Below are positions 7,813 through 15,897 of a stretch of 64,000 nt of DNA, piece by piece; within the stretch, counting starts at the first letter, position 1; each line of letters starts with the position of its first letter. The DNA lies in the NCBI GenBank assembly GCA_963736695.1, contig CAVTPU010000004.1, positions 2,232,001 to 2,296,000 of the forward strand, given 5' to 3'. Both the position numbers and the translations under genes were made by a program. Origin of the DNA: CAVTPU01 sp963736695 (GTDB lineage Bacteria; Actinomycetota; Actinomycetes; Mycobacteriales; Micromonosporaceae). The notes under the pieces are model-generated. The model was not told the origin of the DNA and made no database searches. It worked only from the letters and a program-made list of their open reading frames with translations.

Positions 7813-8235
7813 TGGCGCCGGCCGGCTGATCGCGTCCGAATCGATCCGTCTGCCTACGGTCCACTGAACGATCAGGCCCTCGGCATGGTCCTTCTTGGGC
7901 TTCCGCGCGATCGGGATCTCCAACGCGTCGGCTAAAGCGACCAGTCCGGGCACAGTCAACTTCAGTTCCTTCACATAGCGTGTCGCTGCGGCGCGGTCGT
8001 TGACCTTCGACAGGTCCGCGCGAACTTGCTCGGCGTCGGCAGCAGGGATAGGAGCCGATCGCCGAGTCGCGGCAGAGCTGGCGCGGCCGCCTCCAGACGA
8101 CCGTCCGCCCTTGGGCACGATCTCAATGCGGGCCGTGCCCTCGTACAACTCCTGAATTAGCTCGGGCGACAACTTGCGCACCTGCTCAGCCAGGTTGACC
8201 AGCACGACGTGGGCAATGTCCAGGGGGTTGGTCAT
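7801..8235 (-). CDS. Small protein with C-terminal SAP-like helix pair, partner of ParA
   Basis: The 144-residue protein starts nine bases downstream of the parA stop, so the two are co-transcribed. The N-terminal helix (DIAHVVLVNLAEQVRKLSPE) may dimerise. A low-complexity Gly/Ser/Arg linker follows at about 43-65. The C-terminus (LTVPGLVALADALEIPIA, then KKDHAEGLIVQWTVG) resembles the helix-extended-loop-helix of SAP-type nucleic-acid-binding motifs. It may be the DNA-binding partner of the ParA ATPase, although no ParB motif is seen. I do not recognise the family. Confidence 0.7.
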   Translation of the reverse strand: MTNPLDIAHVVLVNLAEQVRKLSPELIQELYEGTARIEIVPKGGRSSGGGRASSAATRRSAPIPAADAEQVRADLSKVNDRAAATRYVKELKLTVPGLVALADALEIPIARKPKKDHAEGLIVQWTVGRRIDSDAISRPAPSRF

Positions 8236-8244
8236 GTTTTCTCC

Positions 8245-9162
8245 TCAGACTCGAACTCGTGCCACGAACTCACTTACCAGTTCGCGTAACTCAAACACCG
8301 CCGTATCCGTCGCGCCGTGCGCGAGGATCGCCGGAATGCCAGTCTCTCCAGCCGTCCCGTAGAGCGACTTGTTCTCCCGGATTGTCTGCCGGAAAGCCGG
8401 AATATCCCGCCCGGACGGAGTCTTGATGTATCCCCGCATCGCCTGAATCGGGTTCGTGCCGGCGTGCTGGACCATGGTGAGAACGATACCGACGATCTCG
8501 GGTCCGATGAGCGGATCATGTCCATTCACGATCTTGTTGTAGTCTCGCACCACCTCCTCGATCTTCCGCACGAGATAGTCAATGCCCATTGTGGACAGAT
8601 AATCGGGCTTGGCCGGGACCAGAAGATGATCGCTCGCGACGATCCCCGTCCGGGTCACCATCGTGAAGTTAGGAGCACAGTCGACGAGAACGTAGTCATA
8701 CTCGTGGAACGCATCACCAGCCAAGGCGTCAGCGAGCGAGCGGTAGATCCGCAAGAATGACGGGCTACCCTGCTGAAACCGCGACCCACCTAATTGGTAG
8801 GCGAAGTCGAGGTCAACGTCGATGAGGCCAAGGTGTGAGGCGAGCAAGTCCAGTCGTCCGCTGGTGTTCCCGCTGTCCTGGACAAGCCGGTTCACTTCCG
8901 GTGGCGTCACAACGTACTGATCAAGTGGATTCGGCGGCCCCGGCTCGACAACCGAGCCATACCAACTCAACAGCGTGCAACCGTCGGCGAGCTCAGCCTC
9001 CCAAACATCTGGCCGGTAGAACGAGAAAGTCAAACTCGCCTGCGGATCGAGGTCAACGAGAAGCACCTTGTTGCCGCGAAAGGCCAGCTCGGCGCCCAAA
9101 TTCGCGGTCATGGTCGTTTTGCCGACGCCTCCCTTATAGTTGATTACGGACACAACTGTCAA
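8245..9162 (-). CDS. ParA-family ATPase
   Basis: The protein begins at TTG 9162, chosen because GAGGAG lies six bases upstream and the start falls directly before the first strand (TVVSVINYKGGVGKTT). A longer frame upstream lacks homology. The deviant Walker A KGGVGKTT is at residues 10-17, the switch segment DLDPQASLTFSF follows at about 37-48, and DYVLVDCAPNF marks Walker B. ParA-type ATPases position DNA or protein cargo on the nucleoid. It lacks an N-terminal helix-turn-helix, and no parB gene is adjacent. Its only partner is the small SAP-like protein downstream, so this may be a non-plasmid ParA system (inference). Confidence 0.88.
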   Translation of the reverse strand: MTVVSVINYKGGVGKTTMTANLGAELAFRGNKVLLVDLDPQASLTFSFYRPDVWEAELADGCTLLSWYGSVVEPGPPNPLDQYVVTPPEVNRLVQDSGNTSGRLDLLASHLGLIDVDLDFAYQLGGSRFQQGSPSFLRIYRSLADALAGDAFHEYDYVLVDCAPNFTMVTRTGIVASDHLLVPAKPDYLSTMGIDYLVRKIEEVVRDYNKIVNGHDPLIGPEIVGIVLTMVQHAGTNPIQAMRGYIKTPSGRDIPAFRQTIRENKSLYGTAGETGIPAILAHGATDTAVFELRELVSEFVARVRV

Positions 9163-9758
9163 CGACGTCTCCTCGATCGACTCGGCCGCACCGAACGGGT
9201 CGCAGGCGACCACGATATCGGTCCGCACCCCGAAACACTTTGGGGTCAAACTACAGGCCGCCGCGAAGAGTGGCCCGACCGCGACAACCGCTGGGAGGAG
9301 CGCGGCGGTCTCGTCGAAACAGACCCTTGAGGCTCTCAAACGACTGGGGGAAACGCTCGATGGATCATGACAGCTGCACTCCGCTGCTGTACAAGATCGA
9401 AAAATGCCATCTCCAGGGTGCCGAGATGGGGTGTGACCTGGGTGGGCCATACTTACCAGAATCCGAACCGCGTTTTGTGCAGCTCAGGGGCATGCGATCA
9501 CGATCATCCCCGTTCGGAACGGGTTATTTGATCATTGAGCCAAGGCGCTGTCACGGGCCGGCACGTCAGCTCCATGCGCTACCGCTCGCGAGTCGGTTGA
9601 CCCTCACGTCGCGTGATGGCGCAGAGTCGGTGGCGTGGAGGAGCCCCTGACTGTAGGACGCGTGGCCGAGCTAGCCGGACTGCGTGACGTAGATTCATTC
9701 AGGGCAGACGACGCAACGTCCGGGTTACCTTTGGGTACCGCTATTTCGATCGTCTAGA
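9163..9758. other. About 600 bp without a recognisable gene
   Basis: Between the divergent parA and Crp/Fnr genes no frame shows a recognisable protein, and no tRNA, repeat array or insertion-sequence end is visible. The part next to 9162 must hold the parA promoter and leader. A short open stretch at about 9655-9757 has no family resemblance. The size suggests decayed or inserted DNA at the right edge of the accessory segment. Confidence 0.5.
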
Positions 9759-10364
9759 TTGGGCCAGGTGAGACCGACGGTCTTGTCTGCGGCACTAACC
9801 GGGTATTTGAGCGCGATCCACCCCCTCGAGCCCCGCACATGGGCGGCACTGGGGCCACTCTTGCACGCCGTCCGGATCCCCAAAGGCGGCCATATCGCTG
9901 CGGCAGGCAGACCCGCGGCGCGCCTCGGCCTACTCGAAACCGGCTGGGTCCGCGCGTATTACGTCAGTGCCGACGGCACCGAGTACAGCAAGTACCTGTT
10001 CCACGGTCCGGCGCTGGTGGGCGACTACGCCTCGTTACTCACCGGTGAGCCCGTGCGCACGCCGCAGCAAGCACTCAGCGATTGCGTCGTCCACATGGCC
10101 GACTGGTCGAGTGTGCAACGGCTGTTCGACTCCCACCGTGACCTCGAGCGGTTGGCCAGACGGTTCGCTGAACTGCTCTATCTGGAAAATGAGAGGCGGG
10201 AACTCGAACTGGTCACCCTGCCCGCGACGGAGCGGCTGCGCCTGCTGATCGAACGGCATCCGACGATCGAGCAGGACCTGCCGAAATATCAGATCGCGGC
10301 GCACCTGGGCATTACACCGACCCAGCTGAGCCGGATCCGGAGATCCGCACGTCTCTCAACCTAG
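9759..10364 (+). CDS. Crp/Fnr family transcriptional regulator
   Basis: The 201-residue protein has a cyclic-nucleotide-binding-like beta barrel (VRIPKGGHIAAAG, then GLLETGWVRAYYVSADGTEY). A long dimerisation helix (LARRFAELLYLENERRELEL) follows, then a C-terminal helix-turn-helix (QIAAHLGITPTQLSRIRR). It lacks the phosphate-binding R-S of classical cAMP receptors and has no Fnr cysteines. It resembles the many Crp-like regulators that sense other ligands. It starts at TTG 9759 or GTG 9768. It lies 39 bp before a four-helix membrane protein, which it may regulate or be co-transcribed with. Confidence 0.88.
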   Translation: MGQVRPTVLSAALTGYLSAIHPLEPRTWAALGPLLHAVRIPKGGHIAAAGRPAARLGLLETGWVRAYYVSADGTEYSKYLFHGPALVGDYASLLTGEPVRTPQQALSDCVVHMADWSSVQRLFDSHRDLERLARRFAELLYLENERRELELVTLPATERLRLLIERHPTIEQDLPKYQIAAHLGITPTQLSRIRRSARLST

Positions 10365-10403
10365 GTTGAGGACTTTCCTCCTCGCCGATGACACAACAGT
10401 CGT

Positions 10404-10970
10404 ATGGCTTCGAATCCAATACACGACACCGCCCCATCCGGGCAGACAGCGTCCACGCCACAGCGATACACCGAGCGAACGGCGGCCGCCCCGGCCCGGA
10501 CCTGGCGTCCACGCGGGTGGGGGCTGGTCCTGCTCGCCGCTGGCCTGTGGACGATGCTCGGCGCGATCCCGGGACTCGTCGACCCGGAGGCCGCCTACCA
10601 TCGCTTTCACGACGGCCCAGCGACTCAAGACATCCTGGAGCTGTTCCGTGGCGCCTCGGGCCAGACGTTCCTCTTCGCGGTGGGCTACCTGGTAGCCGCT
10701 TTCGCGCCCCGCCGTCATGCACTCGTGGTGGCTCTGGGCGGAACAGGCAAGGCGATGTATGCGGTCCGCCTGCTGTCGGATGCCGCCGCCGGACATGCGG
10801 GAACGCTGACCATGGTCGCCGCGATCGGCGACCTCGTTTTCGTGGGCGCGTTCGCCGTGTTCCTCACCCACACCGCCGCCTCCCGACACACTCACGGCAA
10901 AGCCGCGCGATCCGCTCGCATCACCGTTGCCGAGCCCTCGGACCAGACCCTGCACCCAAAGAACATCTGA
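10404..10970 (+). CDS. Small integral membrane protein, four predicted helices
   Basis: After a polar N-terminus of about 35 residues, hydrophobic stretches appear at GLVLLAAGLWTMLGAIPGLV, QTFLFAVGYLVAAF, ALVVALGGTGKAMYAVRLL and AAIGDLVFVGAFAVFLT. A His- and Lys-rich tail follows. The size and topology resemble small DUF4345-like or DoxX-like membrane proteins, but no diagnostic motif is seen. It follows the Crp/Fnr gene on the same strand with a 39-bp gap, so a regulator-target pair is plausible. A strong stem-loop downstream (11074-11108) could end this unit. Confidence 0.75.
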   Translation: MASNPIHDTAPSGQTASTPQRYTERTAAAPARTWRPRGWGLVLLAAGLWTMLGAIPGLVDPEAAYHRFHDGPATQDILELFRGASGQTFLFAVGYLVAAFAPRRHALVVALGGTGKAMYAVRLLSDAAAGHAGTLTMVAAIGDLVFVGAFAVFLTHTAASRHTHGKAARSARITVAEPSDQTLHPKNI

Positions 10971-11073
10971 CCGGCGAACCTGCGGACACCCCACGACCGA
11001 GAGGCCAGCGGGCAAGACTTCCCCGCGACCGCTCGCCCGGGGACGCATCGCTGCCCCGCGATTCCCACTTCGA

Positions 11074-11108
11074 CGAATCGCCGGTCCGACAACAGGACCG
11101 GCGGTTCG
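11074..11108. terminator. Bidirectional hairpin between membrane protein gene and tRNA-Ala
   Basis: CGAATCGCCGGTCC pairs with GGACCGGCGGTTCG (one G-T pair) around the loop GACAACA. It lies 15 bases past the 3' end of the minus-strand tRNA and downstream of the plus-strand membrane protein gene. Confidence 0.7.
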
Positions 11109-11123
11109 ACGACAAGATCAACG

Positions 11124-11197
11124 TGGAGCTGAGGGGACTCGAACCCCTGACCCCCTCGATGCGAACGAGGTGCGCTACCAGACTGCGCTACAGCCCC
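11124..11197 (-). tRNA. tRNA-Ala (anticodon CGC)
   Basis: The 74-base gene folds as a full cloverleaf: acceptor GGGGCTG/CAGCTCC, D-stem GCGC/GCGC, anticodon arm CCTCG-TTCGCAT-CGAGG with anticodon CGC, and T-arm AGGGG-TTCGAGT-CCCCT. The 3' CCA is not encoded, as usual in actinobacteria. It decodes the alanine codon GCG, which is frequent in this GC-rich genome. Confidence 0.97.
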
Positions 11198-11281
11198 TGG
11201 AACCGTCGATAAGGCTAACAGGTCGCCGGGGGCCGGCGCGAATCAGTATCGGCGCGGCGCGGACCGAGCCCGCGCGCGGAG

Positions 11282-12001
11282 TCAGAGCTCCCCGGCGGCC
11301 CGTCGCCGATAACGCTCGACGTAGTCGGTGGCCATCCGCGCGGCGTCACGCCGGGCCTCGTCACGCTGCGCCACGAGACGGCGTTGCTGGGCTGCCCGCT
11401 CGACGAAACGACGGTCCTGCTCGCGGCGGATCGCCGCCTGCTGTTTCAAGATCCAAGCGGTACGCCTGGCCTGCGCGCGTCGGCGTCGGGCGGTGCGCAC
11501 CGCCCGACGCCGCAGATAGACCAGATCGGCGAGGAGCATCACGAAACTGACCGCGAAGCCGGCCCAGAATCCCGGATCGACGAGCAGGCTGCCGGCGAGC
11601 TCAATGAGGTTGAGCAGCACGAGTGCGAGCAGCACCCGACGACGCCGGTGCAGGGCGGTTGGGGCCGGGCGACGACGCGCGCGGCGACGACGACGGGGCA
11701 CTGCGCGCGTACCCGTGGGGTTGGAAAGGCTGCGGGACGACGGCCGTGACCTGCGCTGTGCTGGTGCGGCGCGGGCGGCCGACGCGGGCGGGGCCGTGGT
11801 GATCACGAGCTGGCTGGGAGGGTTGATCGGACGGCGGCCCGGAATGGTACGCCGACGGCGGCGCCGGGTCAGGACCCGCGCCGTGGAGGTCGCCCGCTCC
11901 GCCGCGACCCGCTCGGTGGCGTCGAACCGGCGGGTCAACGCCGGCGCGAGGGCCAACAGGCTGGCGGCGGCGAGGACCGCGAGGAGCACCGAGGTCGGCA
12001 C
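11282..12001 (-). CDS. sepX: Divisome membrane protein SepX/GlpR-like
   Basis: This 239-residue protein has an N-terminal helix (TSVLLAVLAAASLLALAPAL) and an Arg-rich cytoplasmic linker with RRRRRR and RRRRRARRR clusters. Two closely spaced helices follow (VLLALVLLNLIELAGSLLV and FWAGFAVSFVMLLADLVYL), then a charged coiled-coil C-terminus. The architecture and the position next to tRNA-Ala, rimJ, moeA and galU match the actinobacterial SepX/GlpR protein, which works with FtsZ and other septal proteins in cell division. I infer the identity from layout and synteny. The basic composition of the linker is extreme. Confidence 0.75.
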   Translation of the reverse strand: MPTSVLLAVLAAASLLALAPALTRRFDATERVAAERATSTARVLTRRRRRRTIPGRRPINPPSQLVITTAPPASAARAAPAQRRSRPSSRSLSNPTGTRAVPRRRRRARRRPAPTALHRRRRVLLALVLLNLIELAGSLLVDPGFWAGFAVSFVMLLADLVYLRRRAVRTARRRRAQARRTAWILKQQAAIRREQDRRFVERAAQQRRLVAQRDEARRDAARMATDYVERYRRRAAGEL

Positions 12002-12090
12002 CCGTGTCGTCTCCCGTCACCCAGCTTCACGATGCGCCACACCGGACCGCTAGGAGCGAGGGCCCACGCACCGTGGTGTGAGCGTACGCC

Positions 12091-12756
12091 CTAGTGGGTG
12101 GTCTGGCGGGTTTGTCTGCGCTTGTGCCACCGGGCCAACAGCCCGCCTTCGGCGGCGACATCCTCCGTGGTCAGCGCGTATCCGATATGGTCACGCCACG
12201 CGCCATCGATGTGTAGATATTTTTGGTGGTAAGCCTCTTCCCGGAAGCCGAGTTTCTCGACCACCCGCCGGCTCGCGACGTTCTCCGGCCTGATGTTGAC
12301 CTCGACCCGGTGCAGGCCGCTGACGGTGAAGGCGTGGTCGACGGCGAGGGCCAACGCGGTGGGCATGATGCCGCGGCCGGCGACCCGCGAGTCGATCCAG
12401 TATCCCGCGTACGTGGAACAGAACGCTCGCCGCACGATGTTGCCCAGGGTCACCTGGCCGACGAGTTCTTCGGCGCCGTCGTCACCGCGCAGGCAGATGG
12501 CGAACGGCATCGCGGAGCCCGCGCGGGCGACCCGCCGCAATTCCCGCAGAACCATGCGGAAGGCCGCCGGCGAATTGACCACGGCCCAGTCGCCCCGGGC
12601 CGGGGCGGGCTCCCACCTCGCCAGCCACTCCTGGTTGAGCCGTCGCGCCACGGCCCAGGCCGCCGCGTCAGATCGCCTATAGGGCCGCAGCACCACGCCG
12701 GACGGGTCGGTGAGCACGACGGGCCATCCCGGCGTCCCTTCCTGACCGCTGTTCAT
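12091..12756 (-). CDS. rimJ: RimJ/RimL-family GNAT N-acetyltransferase
   Basis: The 221-residue protein has the GNAT fold of RimJ/RimL ribosomal protein N-terminal acetyltransferases. It begins with VLRPYRRSDAAAW, has a VAGRGIMPTALALAVDHAF acetyl-CoA-binding turn, then HRVEVNIRPENVASRRVVEKLGF, and ends with the typical QKYLHIDGAWRDHIGYAL. It would acetylate an N-terminal alanine or a small amine using acetyl-CoA. It lies 33 bp downstream of moeA on the same strand, the order seen in other actinobacterial genomes (from memory). The true substrate in actinobacteria is unclear. Confidence 0.9.
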   Translation of the reverse strand: MNSGQEGTPGWPVVLTDPSGVVLRPYRRSDAAAWAVARRLNQEWLARWEPAPARGDWAVVNSPAAFRMVLRELRRVARAGSAMPFAICLRGDDGAEELVGQVTLGNIVRRAFCSTYAGYWIDSRVAGRGIMPTALALAVDHAFTVSGLHRVEVNIRPENVASRRVVEKLGFREEAYHQKYLHIDGAWRDHIGYALTTEDVAAEGGLLARWHKRRQTRQTTH

Positions 12757-12789
12757 CTCGCCCTCCGGCTCCTGTCATCGCCCGCCCGG

Positions 12790-14058
12790 TCATTGCCGCC
12801 GATCGAGCAGAAGAACATCCACAGTGGATCCCGCGGAGGCGTTGCCGACCCGTTCGCCGAGCACCAGCAGGCCGTTGGCGGCCGCCAGCCCGGAGAGCGT
12901 GTAGGGGCCGCCGGAGAGTGGTTGTGCAGTGTATCCACCGCCCCGGCGCTCGCTGACGTGTGCCGGGCGAAACTCACGTAACCCCAGCGGTGAGGTGACC
13001 GTGTCGAGCAGGTGCGCCCGCACGCTGGTGCGGAAGACCGGATCGGCCCCGGCGAGTTTACGGATCGCGGGCCGGGCCAGCACCTCAAATCCGATCAGCG
13101 CCGGTCCGGTGCTGCCCGGCAGGCAGATGACGGGCACCTCGGCGCCGCCGGGGCTGGCCCGCAACCACCCGAATCCGAGCGATGTGCACGGATAGAGCGA
13201 GACTTCGGTGAAGGTGACCGACCCGTCCCGGCCGAGGATTCGTCGCATCATGTCGCCCGGACCGGTGCCGGTGCCGCCGCTGGTGACGATGAGGTCGGTT
13301 CGCCCGATCTGGTCGTCGAGGACTCGACGCAGATTGCCGGGGTCGTCGTCGCAGATGCCGATGCGATAGGCGTCGGCCCCGGCCTCCACCGCGGCGGCGG
13401 CCAGTGCGTGGGAGTTCGCGTCGACGACCTTGCCGGCCTGGCTGGACCGGCCGACGTCAACGAGCTCGTCTCCGGTGGAGATGACCGCGACCCGCGGACC
13501 TGGACGCACCACGACATGCCCGATGCCGACGGAGGCGAGCAAGGCGACGAGCGCGGGGGTGACGACCGCGCCGGCCTGCGAAACCGTCGCGCCCTCAACG
13601 ACTTCCTCGCCCGCCCGACGCACCCCGTGGCCGCGTTTGGGCGCGTCGCGAATCTCGACGGCGGCCATGCCCTGGTCGGTCCACGCGGGTGGCACGACCA
13701 GGTCGGCGGCGGCGGGCATGGGCGCGCCTGCGGCGACCGCGAAACAGGTGCCGGGGGCAATGCGCACCGGTCGCCAACTGGAGGCGTTGAGGTCACCGAC
13801 GACGTTGAGTCGCACCGGCCCCTGCACGCCAGCGCTCACGATGTCGGTTGACCGCACGGCATAGCCGTCGATGCAGGCGTGGTCGAAGGCGGGCAGCGAG
13901 CTGGGCGCTCGCACGTCCTCAGCGAGAACCGTCGAGTGCGCCTGGGTGAGGTCCAGGTCAAGCGGCGGCAATGGTTGAAGTGTGGTCAGGACACCTGTGA
14001 GGTACTCGGCGAGCGGTGTCAGCTCGGGGGTGGGTGCCAGGGTGAGTTGTGCGGTCAT
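12790..14058 (-). CDS. moeA: Molybdopterin molybdotransferase MoeA
   Basis: This 422-residue protein inserts molybdate into adenylated molybdopterin in the last step of molybdenum cofactor synthesis. Visible signatures are RAPSSLPAFDHACIDGYAV (domain I), RRAGEEV, VISTGDELVDVG, and TSGGTGTGPGDMM of the MogA-like domain. The C-terminal domain IV follows. The start is ATG 14058, five bases downstream of the galU stop, so its ribosome site lies in the end of galU and translation is probably coupled. No other Mo-cofactor gene is in the window. A gephyrin-like paralogue role cannot be excluded. Confidence 0.93.
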   Translation of the reverse strand: MTAQLTLAPTPELTPLAEYLTGVLTTLQPLPPLDLDLTQAHSTVLAEDVRAPSSLPAFDHACIDGYAVRSTDIVSAGVQGPVRLNVVGDLNASSWRPVRIAPGTCFAVAAGAPMPAAADLVVPPAWTDQGMAAVEIRDAPKRGHGVRRAGEEVVEGATVSQAGAVVTPALVALLASVGIGHVVVRPGPRVAVISTGDELVDVGRSSQAGKVVDANSHALAAAAVEAGADAYRIGICDDDPGNLRRVLDDQIGRTDLIVTSGGTGTGPGDMMRRILGRDGSVTFTEVSLYPCTSLGFGWLRASPGGAEVPVICLPGSTGPALIGFEVLARPAIRKLAGADPVFRTSVRAHLLDTVTSPLGLREFRPAHVSERRGGGYTAQPLSGGPYTLSGLAAANGLLVLGERVGNASAGSTVDVLLLDRRQ

Positions 14059-14062
14059 CTCC

Positions 14063-15019
14063 TCAATCCGACGTCGTTCTCGCCCCGAGGTCACGGGTCA
14101 CGTATGTGGTCAGCCACTCTCGGAAGGCCGGGCCGAGGTCAGGGCGGTGAGTGGCCAGGCGCACCACGGCCTCGAGATAACCGAGCGGTTGTCCGGTGTC
14201 ATAGCGGAAGCCCCGATAGACGACGCCGTGCACGGGCACGCCTTCGGTAAGACATAGCGCCATGGCGTCGGTGAGCTGAATCTCGCCGCCGGATCCGGGT
14301 TTGGTGCGTCGGATCGCGTCGAATATCGCCGGTGGCAGGACATAACGTCCGACCACGGCGAGGTTGCTGGGGGCCCGGTCGGCGGGGGGCTTCTCGACGA
14401 GGCCGGTGACGCGGAAAAGCTCACCGACGCCGGGGGCCGCCGCCGTCGTACGGACAAGGTCTGGATCTGCGTCAGCCACCGACACGATGCCGTAGCGAGA
14501 GGTCTCGGCCGGCGCCACTTCAAGGAAGGCGAGCACGATGCCGCCGGTGCGGGCCTGGAGTTCGATCATGGTTGGCAGAACCGGTTTGTCCTCTTCGACG
14601 AACTCGTCGCCGAGCATGACGACGAACGGCTCGTCGCCGACGTGCGATTCGGCATAGGAGATCGCGTGGCCGAGACCGAGCGGTTCGGCCTGCCGGCAGG
14701 TGTAGATCTCGGCGAGGTCGCTGATCCGGCGGATCGCCTCGAGGCGTTCGGTGTCGCCTTTGGCCTCCAGCCGCGATTCGAGGTAGGGCTGCCGGTCGAA
14801 GTGGTCGACCATGCTGGTCTTGCCCCGGCCGGTGACGAGAAGGATGTCGCCGATGCCGGCTGCGGCTGCCTCTTCCACGATGTACTGCAGAACCGGCCGG
14901 TCGACGACCGGCAGCAGCTCCTTCGGCACCGCTTTCGTCGCCGGCAGAAACCGGGTGGCGAGCCCGGCGGCGGGGATCACAGCCTTGACGGCGATCGAGT
15001 GGGTGCGATTTTCCGGCAT
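14063..15019 (-). CDS. galU: UTP-glucose-1-phosphate uridylyltransferase
   Basis: The 318-residue enzyme makes UDP-glucose from UTP and glucose-1-phosphate. It shows the nucleotidyltransferase start VIPAAGLATRFLPATKAVPK, the PLGLGHAI loop, VMLGDEF with the metal-binding aspartate, and GLVEKPP. The start is ATG 15019 (MPENRTHSIAVKAVIPAAGL). A longer frame upstream crosses the divergent 5-FCL gene and is not coding. It heads the galU-moeA-rimJ run on the minus strand. UDP-glucose feeds cell-wall and surface glycans. Confidence 0.95.
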   Translation of the reverse strand: MPENRTHSIAVKAVIPAAGLATRFLPATKAVPKELLPVVDRPVLQYIVEEAAAAGIGDILLVTGRGKTSMVDHFDRQPYLESRLEAKGDTERLEAIRRISDLAEIYTCRQAEPLGLGHAISYAESHVGDEPFVVMLGDEFVEEDKPVLPTMIELQARTGGIVLAFLEVAPAETSRYGIVSVADADPDLVRTTAAAPGVGELFRVTGLVEKPPADRAPSNLAVVGRYVLPPAIFDAIRRTKPGSGGEIQLTDAMALCLTEGVPVHGVVYRGFRYDTGQPLGYLEAVVRLATHRPDLGPAFREWLTTYVTRDLGARTTSD

Positions 15020-15121
15020 GCAAACGAGACTATCTGTCAGGTGCCGTCCGAGGAGGGCTACTCCCCCCGGCGCGCCGGACGACACACCGGTGGGCACGAT
15101 AGTCGGCGGAGGTGAGGCCCC

Positions 15122-15703
15122 ATGGTGGACAAACCGACAGTCCGGGCCATGGCTCTGGCCCGGCGGCGTGCCCTCGCCCCGCAGGTGCGCGATGCCGCCG
15201 ACGTGGAGCTGGTGACCGGAGCGCGGGCCCTGATCGCGGGGCGGCGGCGCGTGGCGACCTATGCCCCAATGCCGGGCGAACCGGGCGGCTCGCAGTGGGT
15301 GAGTGAGCTCGCCGGCGCGGTCGAGGTGCTGCTTCCCGTGCTCGCCCCGGACCGTGACCTGGACTGGGCGCGTTATCGGCCGGATCGTCCGTTGGTCGCC
15401 TCCGGCGTCGGTGGGCTGCTCCGCGAACCGGACGGGCCGAGGTTGGGGATCGAGTGGATCGGCGAGGCCGACCTCATCTTCGTGCCGGCTCTCGCGGTGG
15501 ACGGCCGTGGGGTGCGGTTGGGCCGCGGCGGTGGCTCGTTTGACCGGGCGCTCGCTCGGGTCGCCCCCGAGGTGCCGGTGATCGCAGTGCTCTACGCCGG
15601 AGAGATCCACGATGAGCTGCCCGCCGAGGCCCATGATCGGCCGGTGACGGGCGTCTTGTTGCCGTCCGGGTTCATCAGCCTTTCCGGGCATCGCGCCGGG
15701 TGA
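15122..15703 (+). CDS. 5-formyltetrahydrofolate cyclo-ligase
   Basis: The 193-residue protein matches the MTHFS family. It has an early RAMALARRRALAP helix, VATYAPMPGEPG, VLLPVLAPDRDLDWARY, and the ATP/folate motif RLGRGGGSFDRALARV. The family uses ATP to convert 5-formyl-THF to 5,10-methenyl-THF in one-carbon metabolism. The start is ATG 15122, preceded by GGAGGTGAGG. It is divergent from galU with 102 bp between the starts, the usual actinobacterial arrangement. The usual tyrosine of the G-x-Y-D-R motif is phenylalanine here (SFDR), a common variation. Confidence 0.93.
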   Translation: MVDKPTVRAMALARRRALAPQVRDAADVELVTGARALIAGRRRVATYAPMPGEPGGSQWVSELAGAVEVLLPVLAPDRDLDWARYRPDRPLVASGVGGLLREPDGPRLGIEWIGEADLIFVPALAVDGRGVRLGRGGGSFDRALARVAPEVPVIAVLYAGEIHDELPAEAHDRPVTGVLLPSGFISLSGHRAG

Positions 15704-15845
15704 GGTTCACCACCTCCGACCTGCCGGAGGACCACCGGTTTGGTAGGGGATCAAACGTATGTAACGCTCATATCACGCTGTCACGTCGGCGAAGACCACG
15801 CCCGGCGGGCGGCGAGTGGACGGCGACGGCCTCCATGCGCCACCA

Positions 15846-15872
15846 TTGGCACTCACAGACCATGAGTGCCAA
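15846..15872. promoter_or_regulatory. CIRCE element (HrcA operator) upstream of fmdB
   Basis: TTGGCACTC (15846-15854) and GAGTGCCAA (15864-15872) form a perfect 9-bp inverted repeat with a 9-base spacer. This is exactly the geometry of the HrcA-binding CIRCE element (TTAGCACTC-N9-GAGTGCTAA), here in a GC-shifted variant. It ends 25 bp before the fmdB start codon, overlapping the likely promoter/leader. Confidence 0.85.
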
Positions 15873-15897
15873 CTCACCTTGATCACGGAGGCGAGAC

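Noticed and set aside
8245..9450. A longer ParA protein starting at 9450
   Set aside because: The first 96 residues have no homology-like pattern. A perfect GAGGAG precedes TTG 9162, right at the first conserved strand.
9240..9650. Coding frames in the gap between parA and the Crp/Fnr gene
   Set aside because: The frames have no ribosome site, family resemblance or typical codon pattern. Part of one is the antisense of the parA upstream region.
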